Positions 12,001-21,057 of a stretch of DNA of 40,332 nucleotides are shown piece by piece. Where the stretch lies: NCBI RefSeq assembly GCF_000003815.2, contig NC_049979.1:25113574-25153905 (forward strand), given 5' to 3'. Below the pieces are notes generated by a model. That model was not told where the DNA came from. It did no database searches and was given only the letters and a program-made list of their open reading frames with translations. This stretch comes from Branchiostoma floridae (Eukaryota > Chordata > Leptocardii > Amphioxiformes > Branchiostomatidae). The position numbers and the translations under genes were made by a program. Each line of letters begins with the position of its first letter. The first letter of the stretch is position 1.

Positions 12001-15000
12001 GAGAAATTTTTGTCATATTCTGCTACCACTAATGGTCCATAGTGTTATATGAATCAACTTCTGTGGATCCTGACTAGTTGTTGTATTCTTTTTGCATGTA
12101 TACATAGGTTCTTCAGTTTCTCCATTGCTGTTACTGTTTATAATATAAACTGTTCCTTCTTGTGTTAAGCACCTTTTACTTGGGGCAATGTCATGAAAGA
12201 AGACTACAGTGTGCGACAGATGGAAAGAATGTTAGGTTGTTGAAGAAACTGCATACTGCTCATTTGTCGGTGACTACAATATTCTTCAAACAGTGACAGT
12301 TTTTTAAAGACATAGAGACATTCCTCCAAATTTTGTATGCCTTGCAGCACATCTTCACGGATTGACGTAGTCTTGTGAGAGAGCACGAGACTAGTCAATC
12401 CAGAACAAGATGTGCTACAAGGCATCCAAAATTTGGAGGTATGTCAATATCAATGTTAGACTTTTAGGTACATGAAGGTTGATCCTAATTTCCGTACCTC
12501 ACATTTCTCAGAGGAGAAGCAGATGAGGAGTAGAATAAAGGAGCTGATGAGGTACCGGAGGAACGGCATCACAAAACTGGAAGGTTCGTCTCTCTTTGAA
12601 CAGTTCAAGTAATCCATTATGCCCCTAATTTGAAAAACAAAAATAGTGCAGAACTGTAAATTCAACTTGAAAACAGAGTCTGAGTCTCGCTAAGGGTCTT
12701 TGTGTCTTGGTACACACAGTTTCAAGTAATGATTGTAGTCTGATGCAACATATTTTCTTGATGTATTTGTGTGGCCTACATAGGTCAAAGTTTCTCAGTT
12801 GAATGCATTCAAATCTTTATGCAAATTTTCTGATTTGTATGTACATGTACATGTATAAGTCTTGTAAGTGATGATACTGCTGTAGTTTTCAATATTGACC
12901 ATTTTCTGTCCATCAGAATGTTCAGAATATGAAGCTGCCAGGTACAAAAGGGAAAAGAGGAAAGAAAACAAGAAGAAACTGGTGAGACTGGTCTGAATGG
13001 AATTAACACTTTTGTCTAGCATAAAGGCATCTGATCTTTAGAAGTACATGTACATTGTGTACATGTGCAATGTAGTTGAAAGCAACAGAGAAGTTTTCCA
13101 AAGATGTCATGTTACCAAGTGTTTCCTCTCTAGAACCTGTGCTTGTTGTTTCTTTCATGGCATGTTTGAAGATAATTCAACCAAAGAAATATGACATACT
13201 TAGTCAACTATCCGTACATCCTCACAGGCTACTCCAGCTGCATCTAAGAAAGGTGGAGCCCTAGCAGGTGGGAAGAAGCCAGAGTAAGTCTCACTCTGGG
13301 AACTAATCATTCAAGGTGTCCAATGAAACTGAGATGGTGCTGGCTTATAATTCCTTTATCTGATTGGCTGATGGTAATGTGACTGGCAATGAATATATAT
13401 GCTAGGGTATTGAACTAAACTCTAGAAGGAGGTTTATTTTCCAGTAGATCATTGGCATTTTAAGAAGTAAAAATTGCACAGTACTTCACAGTATACAAGT
13501 AGGAGAAGTACCCTCTAGTACCCTCTAATCGATTTAGCAATCTCAATCAATGATCCCTCTCACAGTTGTGCATATATTTTTGAATATTTACACAACTCAT
13601 ATGGACTTAAAAGTCTGCATGAGTTGTTTATTGAAAAGTTTGAGGCCAAGGACCTCATTTTTTGGTTTGATAACCAGGCTGCAGTAAGGTGGGTTAAACT
13701 GGAAAGTAATTTCTTCACACAAATGTTATGCTAATAACCCAAGCCCCCAAAATGTCAATATGCAACTCATATGGACTTGTATATAATATTATGCACAAAT
13801 TTGAACGGGGGGCCATAAGCTAAACACAATTTGTCTTAAAGTAAAAGGGCCTGATATAAGTTTAGTAACAAAAATTATTTCAAGGTCCATAAGAAAAACT
13901 TGTCTTCTTTGTGTTCATTTATATCTACAAATTGGCATCTAGGTGAGCTTCTTGCCCTGCTTTTAGACTGAAGGAAGTGTCACTTAGTTCACCAGTTTTG
14001 GAATTCTGACAAATCGTTGGAAAATAACATCTTCTGTTTTAGGTTAGGACTCCTTAATGATTTATTTGAATACATGGTAGTTTTACAGACCAACATTTGC
14101 TGATGGTTTTATCACCACAGCCTTAAGCTAAGGGCACAGCAAATGCGTGTTGTCTACGTGCCAAAACGTGGGCAATCTTTTGTGATCCGTAAGTGGTAAT
14201 TACTGCCTCCATACGAACTCGTAGGGAATCTGACGGATTTTGGAGCACACAGACACGCCGTAAAATTTAACGTGCAGGCAAAACTTACACCTTGCGCAAC
14301 CATGCGAGTGACGTGCGTTGACGTACTCCCTCCCTGCTCTTGCCAGTCATTCTCCACGTTTTCAGAAATACTTGGCGGACGTGGCCTCCGAAAAAATGTA
14401 CAGACAAATTGCACGCACGGCGGGTTGTGCCCTTAGCTTAAGATTTACACTCATTTTATTGTTTAGGCAGTTGGATAACAATATTGACCCTTTGTAAGAA
14501 TGTAGGAATGAAGTCACTGGACAACATTTCAAAACCATTTTCCAGTTATCTGCAGTATTGGCTTATCAGACCAGTTATTTCATCCATGGCTCCTGTTCTA
14601 CAGGAACTGGGTTGGTTAAATGCAAAATGGAAGTGTGCATGTGTGCTGCTTTACTGCACAAAGCACAGCATTGTGAACTACAAATATTCTGGGTCATGTA
14701 ATGAAATAACCAATTCAGTACAGGATATAAGAGAATTCTGAGGAAGGTGTCTGAGAGACATCGAAACGTAAGCCAAGTAAGTACCTACTGGTTGTGTAAA
14801 ACTACTAAAAGAATCCTCTTATATCCTATATTCTACCAACCTGATGAAGTTATTTTTAGAAGCAATTCAGCATGTCTTGATAACTGTGAGTATCCATTTG
14901 CTTCTGTTGCTTTACAGGGAGAAAGAAGGAAAGAAATCAGCTGATGAGAAGGGTAAGGAAGTTGCTTTTCATTATGATAACACCCAACATCATTTACAGC

Positions 15001-18000
15001 TGTCTTCTTTGGAGATAGTGTCATACCCCAATAGATTGTAGATTCTGAGACTGGAATGTAGTAGTATCCATTAGTTGCAGCTGCTTCCATGCGGGTCTAT
15101 CCAGCAGGTTCATCCCTGTTAGACCGCACACCTTGATGTCCCTCCTAACACATTGCATCCAGGATTTCCTTGGGTTACCATGACCTCTGCTGCCTGACAG
15201 TTTCAATTTGGCGATGGAGTAGATTTTTCAACATGTCCGAACCACCTGAGACGGCAGGAACACATTTGCTGAAAGACCATCAAAGCTTAATTGGGTCTAT
15301 GAATATTCACACATTGAATAGAACAAAATACCGTGAATTTGGAAATATTCTCAGTATTTCGAGGTCCCAGTTTTTGCTATTGCTTCACACCTGCAAACAG
15401 GCACCAGTACTTCCACTGCATTGCTGCTATTGTTTCATCATCACTTAATGAAGAAGATTGAAAGTGATTTGACTGAAGTCTGTAGTTTTGCACTCTAGAT
15501 TATCACAAGTCTTTCCTGAACAGATTTATATCGGTTGTAAAGGAACTTCCTTTCATTCAATATAATCCAGATCATACATTCAAGCAATAAATCTCCATCT
15601 CATATTCACAGCACTATAGGGAGAAACCCTTCATTGTCTTTCTGTGGTGTGAAACTGTACAGATTTACTAATTTGCCTTTTGCACAGACAGTGGCTCGGA
15701 CAGTGAGAAGTACCAGGGCATCAAGTCGGCGCCCTGCTTTAACCTACTTTCTGAGAGGGAAAAGACGGTGAGTATTTCTTGTCACAATGCAATGACCTTG
15801 AAAAGTGGCAGGTAGTAAGATAGGATTGTGTTTGGGGTTGTTGAATCTGAAGGTTTGGGGTTTCAATCCCAAGCAGTGCCGTGTCAGGCCCTTGGAAAGG
15901 GCACTTAACACCTACTTGCTCACTTCACTCAGATGAGAAGAATACCTAGCCTCTGTTAGGCTCATCGGATGGGATATAAAGCTGTAGGTCCTGTGTGTAA
16001 GGAGACCCACGCCTCAAACATGCACTGATCAAAAAGAGTAGGGGCCCATACTTGTGTGAATGTGGCAAACCTTACACAGGTTTCGCATACTGTCTAAAAG
16101 TGGTTTACATGGTATGTGAAACAAATCTATTCATTTGTAATATGAAACAAATAAACAAACAAAACGAGTGTGTACTTACATGTTGTTACTAAATTGAAGA
16201 GACTGGTGTTATTCCTAAAAACACTACATTTTTATGAATTCAAAATCAACCAAATAAGCAAAATGTAATTACAGATTAACAAGGAAGCAAATCATTTATA
16301 ACTTACTAAGTCTAACTATAGCATAATGTTTGTTACTGAATTTGGTGGCAGGCATTAACCACCTTGCACAGCTTCTAAGATCAGTGACAGTAGCAATCTG
16401 ATGTGATCGGTCAGAGGGCCTGGGTAGCTGGTTTCACCTGCCGAACAATCATTTTGGGAACTGCATTAATACATTTTTGGCTACTTTTTGAACTCTCCGT
16501 GTCTTCTTAGATGACAGTGGTTTTCTACAGGATGAAATCCCACCCGTGGCTCTAATTTCTTCCATGACAACCAATACGAATGTTGAGGTGCATCTTTTGT
16601 AAAACACTACAGGGGTTGTAGAAAAAAATGAAAAAAAAAACAGTTATGTTGTCTACGATTTGCTCTATATCAAGTCTCGAAGACAGTTGACAGCATTTTT
16701 TACATTTAAATGAATACGTGCCAACTGCCATCTGAGGTTTTAGAAAGAATCCAAGGGACATAACATTTCTAACAAAATGCAGGAAATGATATTTCAGAGG
16801 GTAAGAAAATCCAAAAATACCTTCAGCAAGTATCTTAAAGATATCCAAATAAAAATGCCTTTATTGAGATATCTTCAGTCCCATGATGTCAAGTTTCTCT
16901 AGACCACATGATAAATTTTACAATGCTTTTTTACTGAAAAATTTAAGAATTATATTGCTGCAATTAAAATACATAGAGAAAAGTCATTTAAATTTCAGGC
17001 CAGTGAAAAATTGGTTCAGGCCCATTAATTTCTTTTAGTTAAGTACCTGCCCTGTAGAGAAACTGAATTTTGAAAACAAAACTTCTCTATCCCTGTGTAC
17101 ATCTATCAACATGTATTTCTTCTTTCCTTCTCCAGCTGTGTAGTTCAATGGGCATGAACCCAGCCAAATACATGACTGTCAAGACCATCATAATAAAGGT
17201 GAGCAATAGAATTGAATTAATATATTCTTTGGTCAGAGATATTTGCTCATTGTGGACTTTCTTACCTTTTGAATGTAGTGTCTAGATAATATTGATCCTT
17301 CTTATACTATATTTCTTGATTGAAACATGTGCCCCAGATTTGGGAGATGCATGTAATACCAATGAGTGTGCAATACTGTCTGTCTGTATAATATCTATAG
17401 TTATGGTCATTACAAATGGTGTAACACACCAGCTTTGCAGGCATGTGTCATGGAAGCAGCTTGTTATAATACCCTGAACATCCTGCCACATGCCTTTGCA
17501 CATCTAACTGTACATGTAGGTGCTGTAGCTATCTAATGAGGATGGTGTACTGTTTAAAGCTACATTTGTATCTAATAGTATTATTATGAGGATGCTCCTT
17601 CAATAATTGGGGTCAAAGAAGTTCCACTGTACCACAGTGACTACACAAGTATACACACAAGCACAATCATGCACACATAATACTGATAGTTCTAAATTTT
17701 TGAAATCCTAATTCTTTTTTTGAGCTGAGTCTAGAACTTCAGTAGATCGACACTGACAGCAGAATAATTAGTTTGTATTCCGGCATTCTTATGTAGTCAT
17801 TCAGGTTTATGATTGCATCAATTCTTCTACATATTAACAGCTGACTTGAGTAACAAGAAGATTACCTTGGAAAGATGAATTACATGTACTTACATGTGTG
17901 TACCCAAATGTGAAGTGCAGTATCAGGTCAATGGGTGTTAAACTGTGCATTGTTTCTCAGGACCACGTGCAGCGTCGCCAAGGCATCCCCACCAAAACTC

Positions 18001-18083
18001 GTTACCCACAAAACTTGGACAAGCTGCACCGTAAGCGAATCATCAGCTTCCTGGCAGACAGTGGCTGGATCACTGTAGGGTAG
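27..18083 (+). CDS. TADA2B: TADA2B, transcriptional adapter 2-beta (SAGA subunit), 5' end off window
   Basis: Sixteen exons: 27-86, 2637-2731, 3828-3868, 5494-5708, 7108-7180, 7922-7985, 8919-8974, 9113-9140, 9861-9940, 12512-12583, 12917-12981, 13228-13283, 14918-14952, 15688-15767, 17136-17198, 17961-18083. All internal borders are GT-AG, phases agree and the total is 1206 bases (401 residues plus TAG). Residues 1-20 are the end of a ZZ zinc finger (CFSSGAELGNH). About 30-78 are the SANT domain (SEWTALEEL, GYGNWEEIADHIG). LSPSLSTP and LGYMPLRDDFE lie near 110-137, RYRRNGITK near 250, and about 325-401 form the SWIRM domain ending GWITVG. The ADA2b type, rather than ADA2a, follows from GYMPLRDD, VNYDDDD and the SWIRM tail. 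In known homologues ADA2b holds GCN5/PCAF in SAGA and stimulates nucleosome acetylation in the nucleus. Roughly the first 35 residues are missing at the left edge. Introns are full of repeats, listed separately. Confidence 0.95.
241..282 (+). repeat. 42-bp CTAGAAAGGC repeat with palindromic core, copy 1
   Basis: AACTAGAAAGGCCAACATTT, then a GCTT/GAGC palindromic core and CTACAGCATA. The same block recurs at 1901-1941 and 3899-3941, with altered cores at 3972-4008 and 4052-4090. Confidence 0.7.
774..1197. mobile_element. 424-bp inverted-repeat element inserted in the satellite
   Basis: The left end begins TAGTCCATGGGCCAG and continues CGGTACC...GGTGGCAAATTCTCC in consensus. The right end is the reverse complement (GGAGAATTTGCCACCTC ... 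CTGGCCCATGGACTA). The terminal inverted repeats are about 60 bp with mismatches. AAT abuts both ends and may be a 3-bp target duplication. No coding capacity is seen. Confidence 0.8.
1694..1900. mobile_element. TA-flanked MITE, GCGGT family, copy A
   Basis: The ends are TACTGTAAATGC and GCATTTACAGTA, consistent with a TA target duplication (Tc1/mariner type). The interior carries repeated GCGGTGGATT, TTCGCGGTTTTC and GCGAACTTAAA blocks. It is 207 bp and closely related to 5714-5921. A short perfect hairpin (ATCCATACT/AGTATGGAT) lies just to its left. Confidence 0.85.
1901..1941 (+). repeat. 42-bp CTAGAAAGGC repeat, copy 2
   Basis: AACTAGAAAGGCCGACATTT, then a GCTC/GAGC core and AAATAGAGCAT. 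It abuts the right end of the MITE at 1694-1900. Confidence 0.7.
2851..3082. repeat. 29-bp minisatellite, eight copies
   Basis: Eight essentially identical 29-bp units (GGCTGGGGTATTTATGTCAT plus ACCCACCTG) start at 2851, 2880, 2909, 2938, 2967, 2996, 3025 and 3054. They lie in the TADA2B intron, 119 bp after the donor of the SANT exon. There are no spacers. A GC-rich lead-in (about 2808-2850) precedes them. Because 29 is not a multiple of 3, all three frames stay open through the array and give spurious ORFs. Confidence 0.95.
3083..3827 (+). other. Intron sequence without recognised features
   Basis: AT-rich TADA2B intron. The only structure I see is a short inverted repeat, GTAAATAATGG/CCATTATTTAC, near 3569-3606. 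Confidence 0.5.
3899..4090 (+). repeat. Three further CTAGAAAGGC repeats with different palindromic cores
   Basis: Copy 3 (3899-3941) has the core TTTGCTCGTGAGCAAA. A variant at 3972-4008 keeps CTAGAAAGGCAACATTT and ATGCAGGAT around a TTTTT/AAAAA core. Another at 4052-4090 keeps AAGAAAGGCAACATTT and AAATGCAGCA around TTCGCGAA. Flanks are conserved while the palindromic centre changes but stays palindromic. Confidence 0.6.
4112..4189 (-). repeat. tRNA-like sequence (tRNA pseudogene or SINE head)
   Basis: On the minus strand a Pol III A-box-like TGGCTCAGTGG is followed about 40 bp later by a B-box-like GGATCGAATCC, spaced as in a tRNA. The two ends do not pair into a convincing acceptor stem and I cannot place an anticodon, so a SINE head or decayed tRNA is more likely than a working tRNA gene. 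Confidence 0.45.
4395..4690 (+). repeat. Diverged tandem duplication, period ~151 bp
   Basis: CTGTGCGTTGATTGGTTCA (4421) and CTGTGCGTTGATAGGTTCA (4572) start two copies. Both then share CCAATCAAAAAGCT, GAAACG and ACAGCTTCCATTTTTTCTGA in the same order. Confidence 0.75.
5061..5326. mobile_element. Short inverted-repeat element (ATGTTACCTTCAC ends)
   Basis: ATGTTACCTTCAC at the left and its reverse complement GTGAAGGTAACAT at the right bound 266 bp inside a TADA2B intron. It has no coding capacity. No target duplication is clear. Confidence 0.55.
5714..5921. mobile_element. TA-flanked MITE, GCGGT family, copy B, at a splice donor
   Basis: The ends are TACTGTAAATGC and GCATTTACAGTA (208 bp), with the same interior blocks as copy A. 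It begins five bases after the TADA2B exon ending at 5708. The donor reads GTATG from the host plus T from the element. Confidence 0.9.
6077..6550. mobile_element. TA-flanked inverted-repeat element, ACAGTCAAACC family
   Basis: The left end is TACAGTCAAACCTACCCAAG and the right end is CTTGGGCAGGTTTGACTGTA, a near-perfect 20-bp inverted repeat consistent with a TA target duplication. The 474-bp interior repeats GGTGG/GACCG blocks and has no transposase. Relatives lie at 9226-9688 and 37013-37271, with end fragments at 8225-8317 and 31687-31734. Confidence 0.85.
6771..7048. mobile_element. 278-bp fold-back MITE with 8-bp target duplication
   Basis: Inverted arms of about 85 bp run inward from CATCCTCCTAGGCAGGGACA on the left. 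The right arm is the reverse complement with a few mismatches (shared ATCCAACAGCCAAAC, CGTCACCCTTAGTTCCTG). TCTTCTAG flanks both sides exactly (6763-6770 and 7049-7056), as expected for hAT-type integration. Confidence 0.9.
7214..7541. mobile_element. CAGGGCTCGAAAT family element, copy 1
   Basis: CAGGGCTCGAAATAC and GTATTTCGAGCCCTG form the ends of a 328-bp element 33 bp after a TADA2B exon. The interior is rich in repeated, partly palindromic ACCTGCA/TGCAGGT blocks. The interior matches copy 3 at 25420-25744. Confidence 0.88.
8097..8317. mobile_element. Two abutting MITE fragments
   Basis: Positions 8097-8140 resemble the GCGGT family (ACTTTCGTGGTGGTTTCGCG). Positions 8225-8317 resemble the right end of the ACAGTCAAACC family, finishing CAGGTTTGACTGTA. 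Neither is complete. Confidence 0.6.
9226..9688. mobile_element. ACAGTCAAACC family element, diverged copy
   Basis: The left end TACAGTCAAACTTG pairs with CAAGTTTTACTGTA at the right. The inverted repeat can be extended outward by CTAA/TTAG. The interior begins GAGCAACCAC and ends GTGGTTGCTC. It lies in a TADA2B intron. Confidence 0.75.
9966..11953. mobile_element. 1988-bp hAT-like element with perfect 8-bp target duplication
   Basis: GTTGCAAG occurs immediately before (9958-9965) and after (11954-11961) the element. The ends are TAGGGATGCGTACC and GGTACACATCCCTA. Inside the left end, GTCCGGA/TCCGGAC motifs and AGGTAC blocks alternate; the right end has repeated ACCGGTAC. It starts 25 bp after the TADA2B exon ending at 9940. 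I see no transposase ORF, so it is probably non-autonomous. Its part around 10890-11600 is related to 28770-29300 (shared GGGCCCCCTAGCGGCT and ACTGCAG phrases). Confidence 0.92.
12317..12445. repeat. Intronic hairpin, ~50-nt arms
   Basis: Arm 12317-12366 and arm 12394-12445 are reverse complements at roughly 44 of 50 positions (shared CCTCCAAATTTTG, AGCACATCTT, GGATTGAC). The loop is 27 nt and may pair a little more (TAGTCT/AGACTA). It lies in a TADA2B intron, 66 bp before the next exon. It could be a small fold-back transposon or a transcribed hairpin; the sequence does not decide. Confidence 0.8.
13284..14122 (+). other. Intron, only a small hairpin seen
   Basis: CAACTCATATGGACTT and AAGTCTGCATGAGTTG form a short inverted repeat near 13592-13625; CAACTCATATGGACTT returns near 13763. 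Nothing else is recognised. Confidence 0.45.
14127..14437. mobile_element. TTAA-flanked MITE (piggyBac-type target)
   Basis: TTAA at 14123-14126 and 14438-14441 flank ends GCTAAGGGCACA and TGTGCCCTTAGC. The 311-bp interior has ACGTGC-type repeats and no transposase. TTAA duplication is the hallmark of piggyBac transposition. Confidence 0.85.
14721..14832. mobile_element. Short element related to the one at 23221-23548
   Basis: AGGATATAAGAGAATTCT at the left and GAATCCTCTTATATCCT at the right bound a block with GAGGAAGGTGTCTGAGAGAC and TAAGTACCTACTGGTTGTGT. These phrases also form the right arm of the fold-back element at 23221-23548. Confidence 0.6.
15065..15251 (-). pseudogene. LINE ORF C-terminal fragment
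   Basis: Minus-strand translation gives LRWFGHVEKSTPS, a stop and a frame change, then GSRGHGNPRKSWMQCVRRDI, CGLTGMNLLDRPAW. This is the usual C-terminal tail of a non-LTR retrotransposon polyprotein after the reverse transcriptase. It is broken and sits inside a TADA2B intron in antisense. Confidence 0.8.
15820..16060 (+). mobile_element. tRNA-derived SINE
   Basis: A B-box-like GGTTTCAATCC (about 15859-15869) is followed by the phrases typical of animal core-SINEs: CCCTTGG.AAGGGCACTTAACAC, TCGGATGGGATATAAAGC, GTAGGTCCTGTGTG and GGAGACCCACGCC. The A box is degenerate. The borders are estimates. Confidence 0.65.
16061..17135 (+). other. Intron, nothing recognised
   Basis: AT-rich TADA2B intron. 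I see no repeat ends, exon-like blocks or RNA gene here. Confidence 0.5.
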
Positions 18084-19900
18084 TGAGGGGTGGGGAGGGT
18101 GTTCTGATGGAGCTGGAAAGTTTCTTACACCAGTGGATGTACGTTCATAGTAATGGTAGAAAGACTTCCGTACACCGTGCAATGTGGTCCTACTTCTATA
18201 TTTAAGTTATGTATGTATGTAGCCATGCTTACTATACAAAATATGAATACGATGTCAAAAATGTCTCAAAGGACAAATATCTTGTCACCATTACTTAAAA
18301 GGGTGGGCATTGTGTCCTTCAGTGTGGGCGTGTCCATCCTTTAAGATTGATAATAATTTTAGTAGTCTCATCATGTGAAATCTGTGCAAGACTAATTTGA
18401 AGAAATGTCAAGGTTCTTTTAACACGGCCCATAATTGTTTACCTGCCATCTTGTCAGCTGCCATCATCAGTGCATAATGAACTCTGCTACTTGGCACCAG
18501 GTGGAATTGTGGCAAGAATCTTGTCCCTCCTGATAGCATATTCATTCATGTAAAGACAAATAGTACCCTTTTTCTTGCCTGTTGATGATATTCATTAACA
18601 TCTGTATATGTCATTGTGACAGGACATTAGGTATACTGAAGTGCCTCTTGTTGTGATAGCTCCAGTAGTCACAATTGCCCTCCATGCTGTCATCCAGGCA
18701 GTTTTGGTTACAAAGGCTAAAAGCAGATCCCCCAGGGATATTTCTAATCCAGAAAAGACAGGTACAGTTACAAATATGTCTGTTGTTGTAAAGAGATGAC
18801 TTGTGTCCTGTACTATCAGAAATGCTGATGACAAAGGTTTCACTACCCATCTGTTATGTATAGACAGTGTACAAATGTAGATTAGAATGCTTCATGACTT
18901 TCAAGGCTCACTTACAAAGGATAAGTGATTTTTAATACTCTTGGTACTTCCATGAAAGTCCCATCAAAATAGTTTGTTGCCATCACCAGTTCCAATCCAT
19001 TGTTTGAAAGTTAAGGTTAGGTGTTACTGTCAGGCTGTGTACAAAGCACATGTACTGTTTTTATGTGTCAAAAACACTGTCAAAAGAGTTGTGACGTTAA
19101 TCTCATGACTGCAATAGCCTGTGTTCTCCATGACTTTTTCGTGCTGTTGGGTGCTTTTGGATCTATTCAAAGCAAAGCGATTTATTTCTCAACACTTAGC
19201 GAATGCAATTTCCTGTTGAGATGATTTTTTTAATATGTGCAGCAAAGTCCCATGTTCAAATTACGAGATGCCCTTACAAGGTAGTTGAAAACTTTGCATT
19301 GTCATGAGGTTTACATGGTCTTTGCTGGTATCAATTCTTACTAAGAACAAAGGTCAGCAGTTTTATTATATGTAACTATTTAAGTACCTAGATACATAAC
19401 AATGCCTTTGAAGGCACGTCAATATGCATGTGCATTTTGTTTGTTTGTGAGGAAGTGTGTAAATAATGTCTTGTTACTGATGACCTTCTGTAAATGTCAG
19501 ATGGAAGTCATCGTGACCATTTCTCCTACATGCACCTTTGATGTCTTTAGAATAACTTACATGATTCAAAACAATTATGTGGTTTATTTTCGGGGTTGAT
19601 GGGGCGATTGTGTGTGAAAGAAATCTTAAGTTATTTAGTGATACTCAGGATGGAATTTTACATGTTCTGAATTTTTAATACCAAGTGGGCTGAAATGTTG
19701 ACTGCCACGCATCTTAAGAAAAAAATATGCTTATTTATTACAAATGTAATGATTCAATGTAATTAATACTATGTTTAGTGTGAAATGATGTGTGTAGGGA
19801 GCTGTTAATTACAGCATAGAACTTGTGCTGTTATCAATACAGTAAATGTTCCTTACTCCTTTAATAAATTTTGGGATTGTTGCCCATTCTCACAACTTTC
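18084..19900 (+). other. Probable TADA2B 3' untranslated region
   Basis: No coding signal follows the TAG at 18081-18083. The first AATAAA I find on the plus strand is at 19863-19868, which would give a 3' UTR near 1.8 kb. The true cleavage site is unknown; variant signals could end the transcript earlier. Confidence 0.4.
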
Positions 19901-20119
19901 AGGTAATTAGCCATTCTTTAGATTTGTCATCTTAAGACTGGATTTGCACTGGTGCTTGTTAAAAGATATTGATCATTCAGTAAACCTGTCTAGTTGAGTA
20001 AGGCCAACATAACGTAATCAGTTACGCAGTATTCAAGTCACCATGGACAAATTTAAAAACAGATTGACTTTCTATCTTGTCTACTTTGAGCCCAGGCCAC
20101 AGCTGCAGTACATTTACTT

Positions 20120-20470
20120 TGCGGAAGTATGTTCACCACTTATAATGATAACCATCCTAAGGAATGGGGTATATCTGGAATCATTCCCATTCCAAAGAAA
20201 GGAGACCTGCAGAAAACTGACAACTATAGAGGTATCGCTATGTCCCAAATAGCAAGTAATCTACAACCGTTGTTTGCTAAACAGGATCTGCCCTGTCGTG
20301 GACAGACTACTTCGGCCAAACCAGAATGGCTTTCGTCAACGATGTTCGACCTCAGCTCACCTCCTTGCACTTTGGCGTATTGTAGAACTTACTAATAGGA
20401 ACTTTGACAAGGAAGCTATTATATAATACTTGTGTTTATCGATTTCCACAAGGCTTTCTAATAATTACAC
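20120..20470 (+). pseudogene. Non-LTR retrotransposon reverse transcriptase fragment
   Basis: The translation reads PKEWGISGIIPIPKKGDLQK, then NYRGIAMSQIAS. A frame change follows, with RPNQNGFRQRCSTSAHLLAL, and after a stop FIDFHKAF. These are the N-terminal blocks of LINE reverse transcriptase up to the first half of the palm. It has at least one frameshift and stops, so it is dead. It sits between the convergent ends of TADA2B and TACO1. Confidence 0.85.
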
Positions 20471-20868
20471 ACATGCAAGAGAAAGGTATACATTTGATGC
20501 AAACATGTTTATTGATTAATACTATATATTGCTGACCACAAGAAGAAAATATAGCTTGATGTCATATGGTCTATAAGATTGCTTGAAAAAAAAAACAATT
20601 TAGGATTTTGGACCTTTCCTGCTGAGTGTGTACTGCTTTACTAGTAGTGAAATTTTAGCGTTTCATGCTAAAATGACATGTCTAGTTTTTTGAAGTCTCT
20701 AGGCAATACATGTATATAGAAGCTTGCAGCACCTCCCTTTAGGATGGAACAATGGGACACCAGGATGTTCATATACATACGTTGCTTACAGTATACATTT
20801 AGTTATATAATCATATATTGATTAATCATGATTCGGGATTAAAAGGTCCAAAAACTAAAATCATTTGA

Positions 20869-20874
20869 TTTATT
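20869..20874 (-). terminator. Candidate TACO1 polyadenylation signal
   Basis: AATAAA on the minus strand, 184 bases past the TACO1 stop. Other AATAAA copies exist farther on, so this is only the nearest candidate. Confidence 0.35.
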
Positions 20875-21057
20875 CTTTAAAAGCTACAGAACCTGCTATA
20901 TTTGGTGATTTCAATTATACCTTCTGGTATAATTTCTATAAAAACAAGCAACATTTGAAAGAAAGGAATATCTTAAATTAAGATTCTTACATCTTGTCCG
21001 CACCCTCCTAGAAGCAATTGTTTGAAATAAACAAGCATATATGAAACCTACTAGACA

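Noticed and set aside
14154-14414. 86-residue minus-strand open frame
   Set aside because: It lies inside the TTAA-flanked MITE and shows no protein features.
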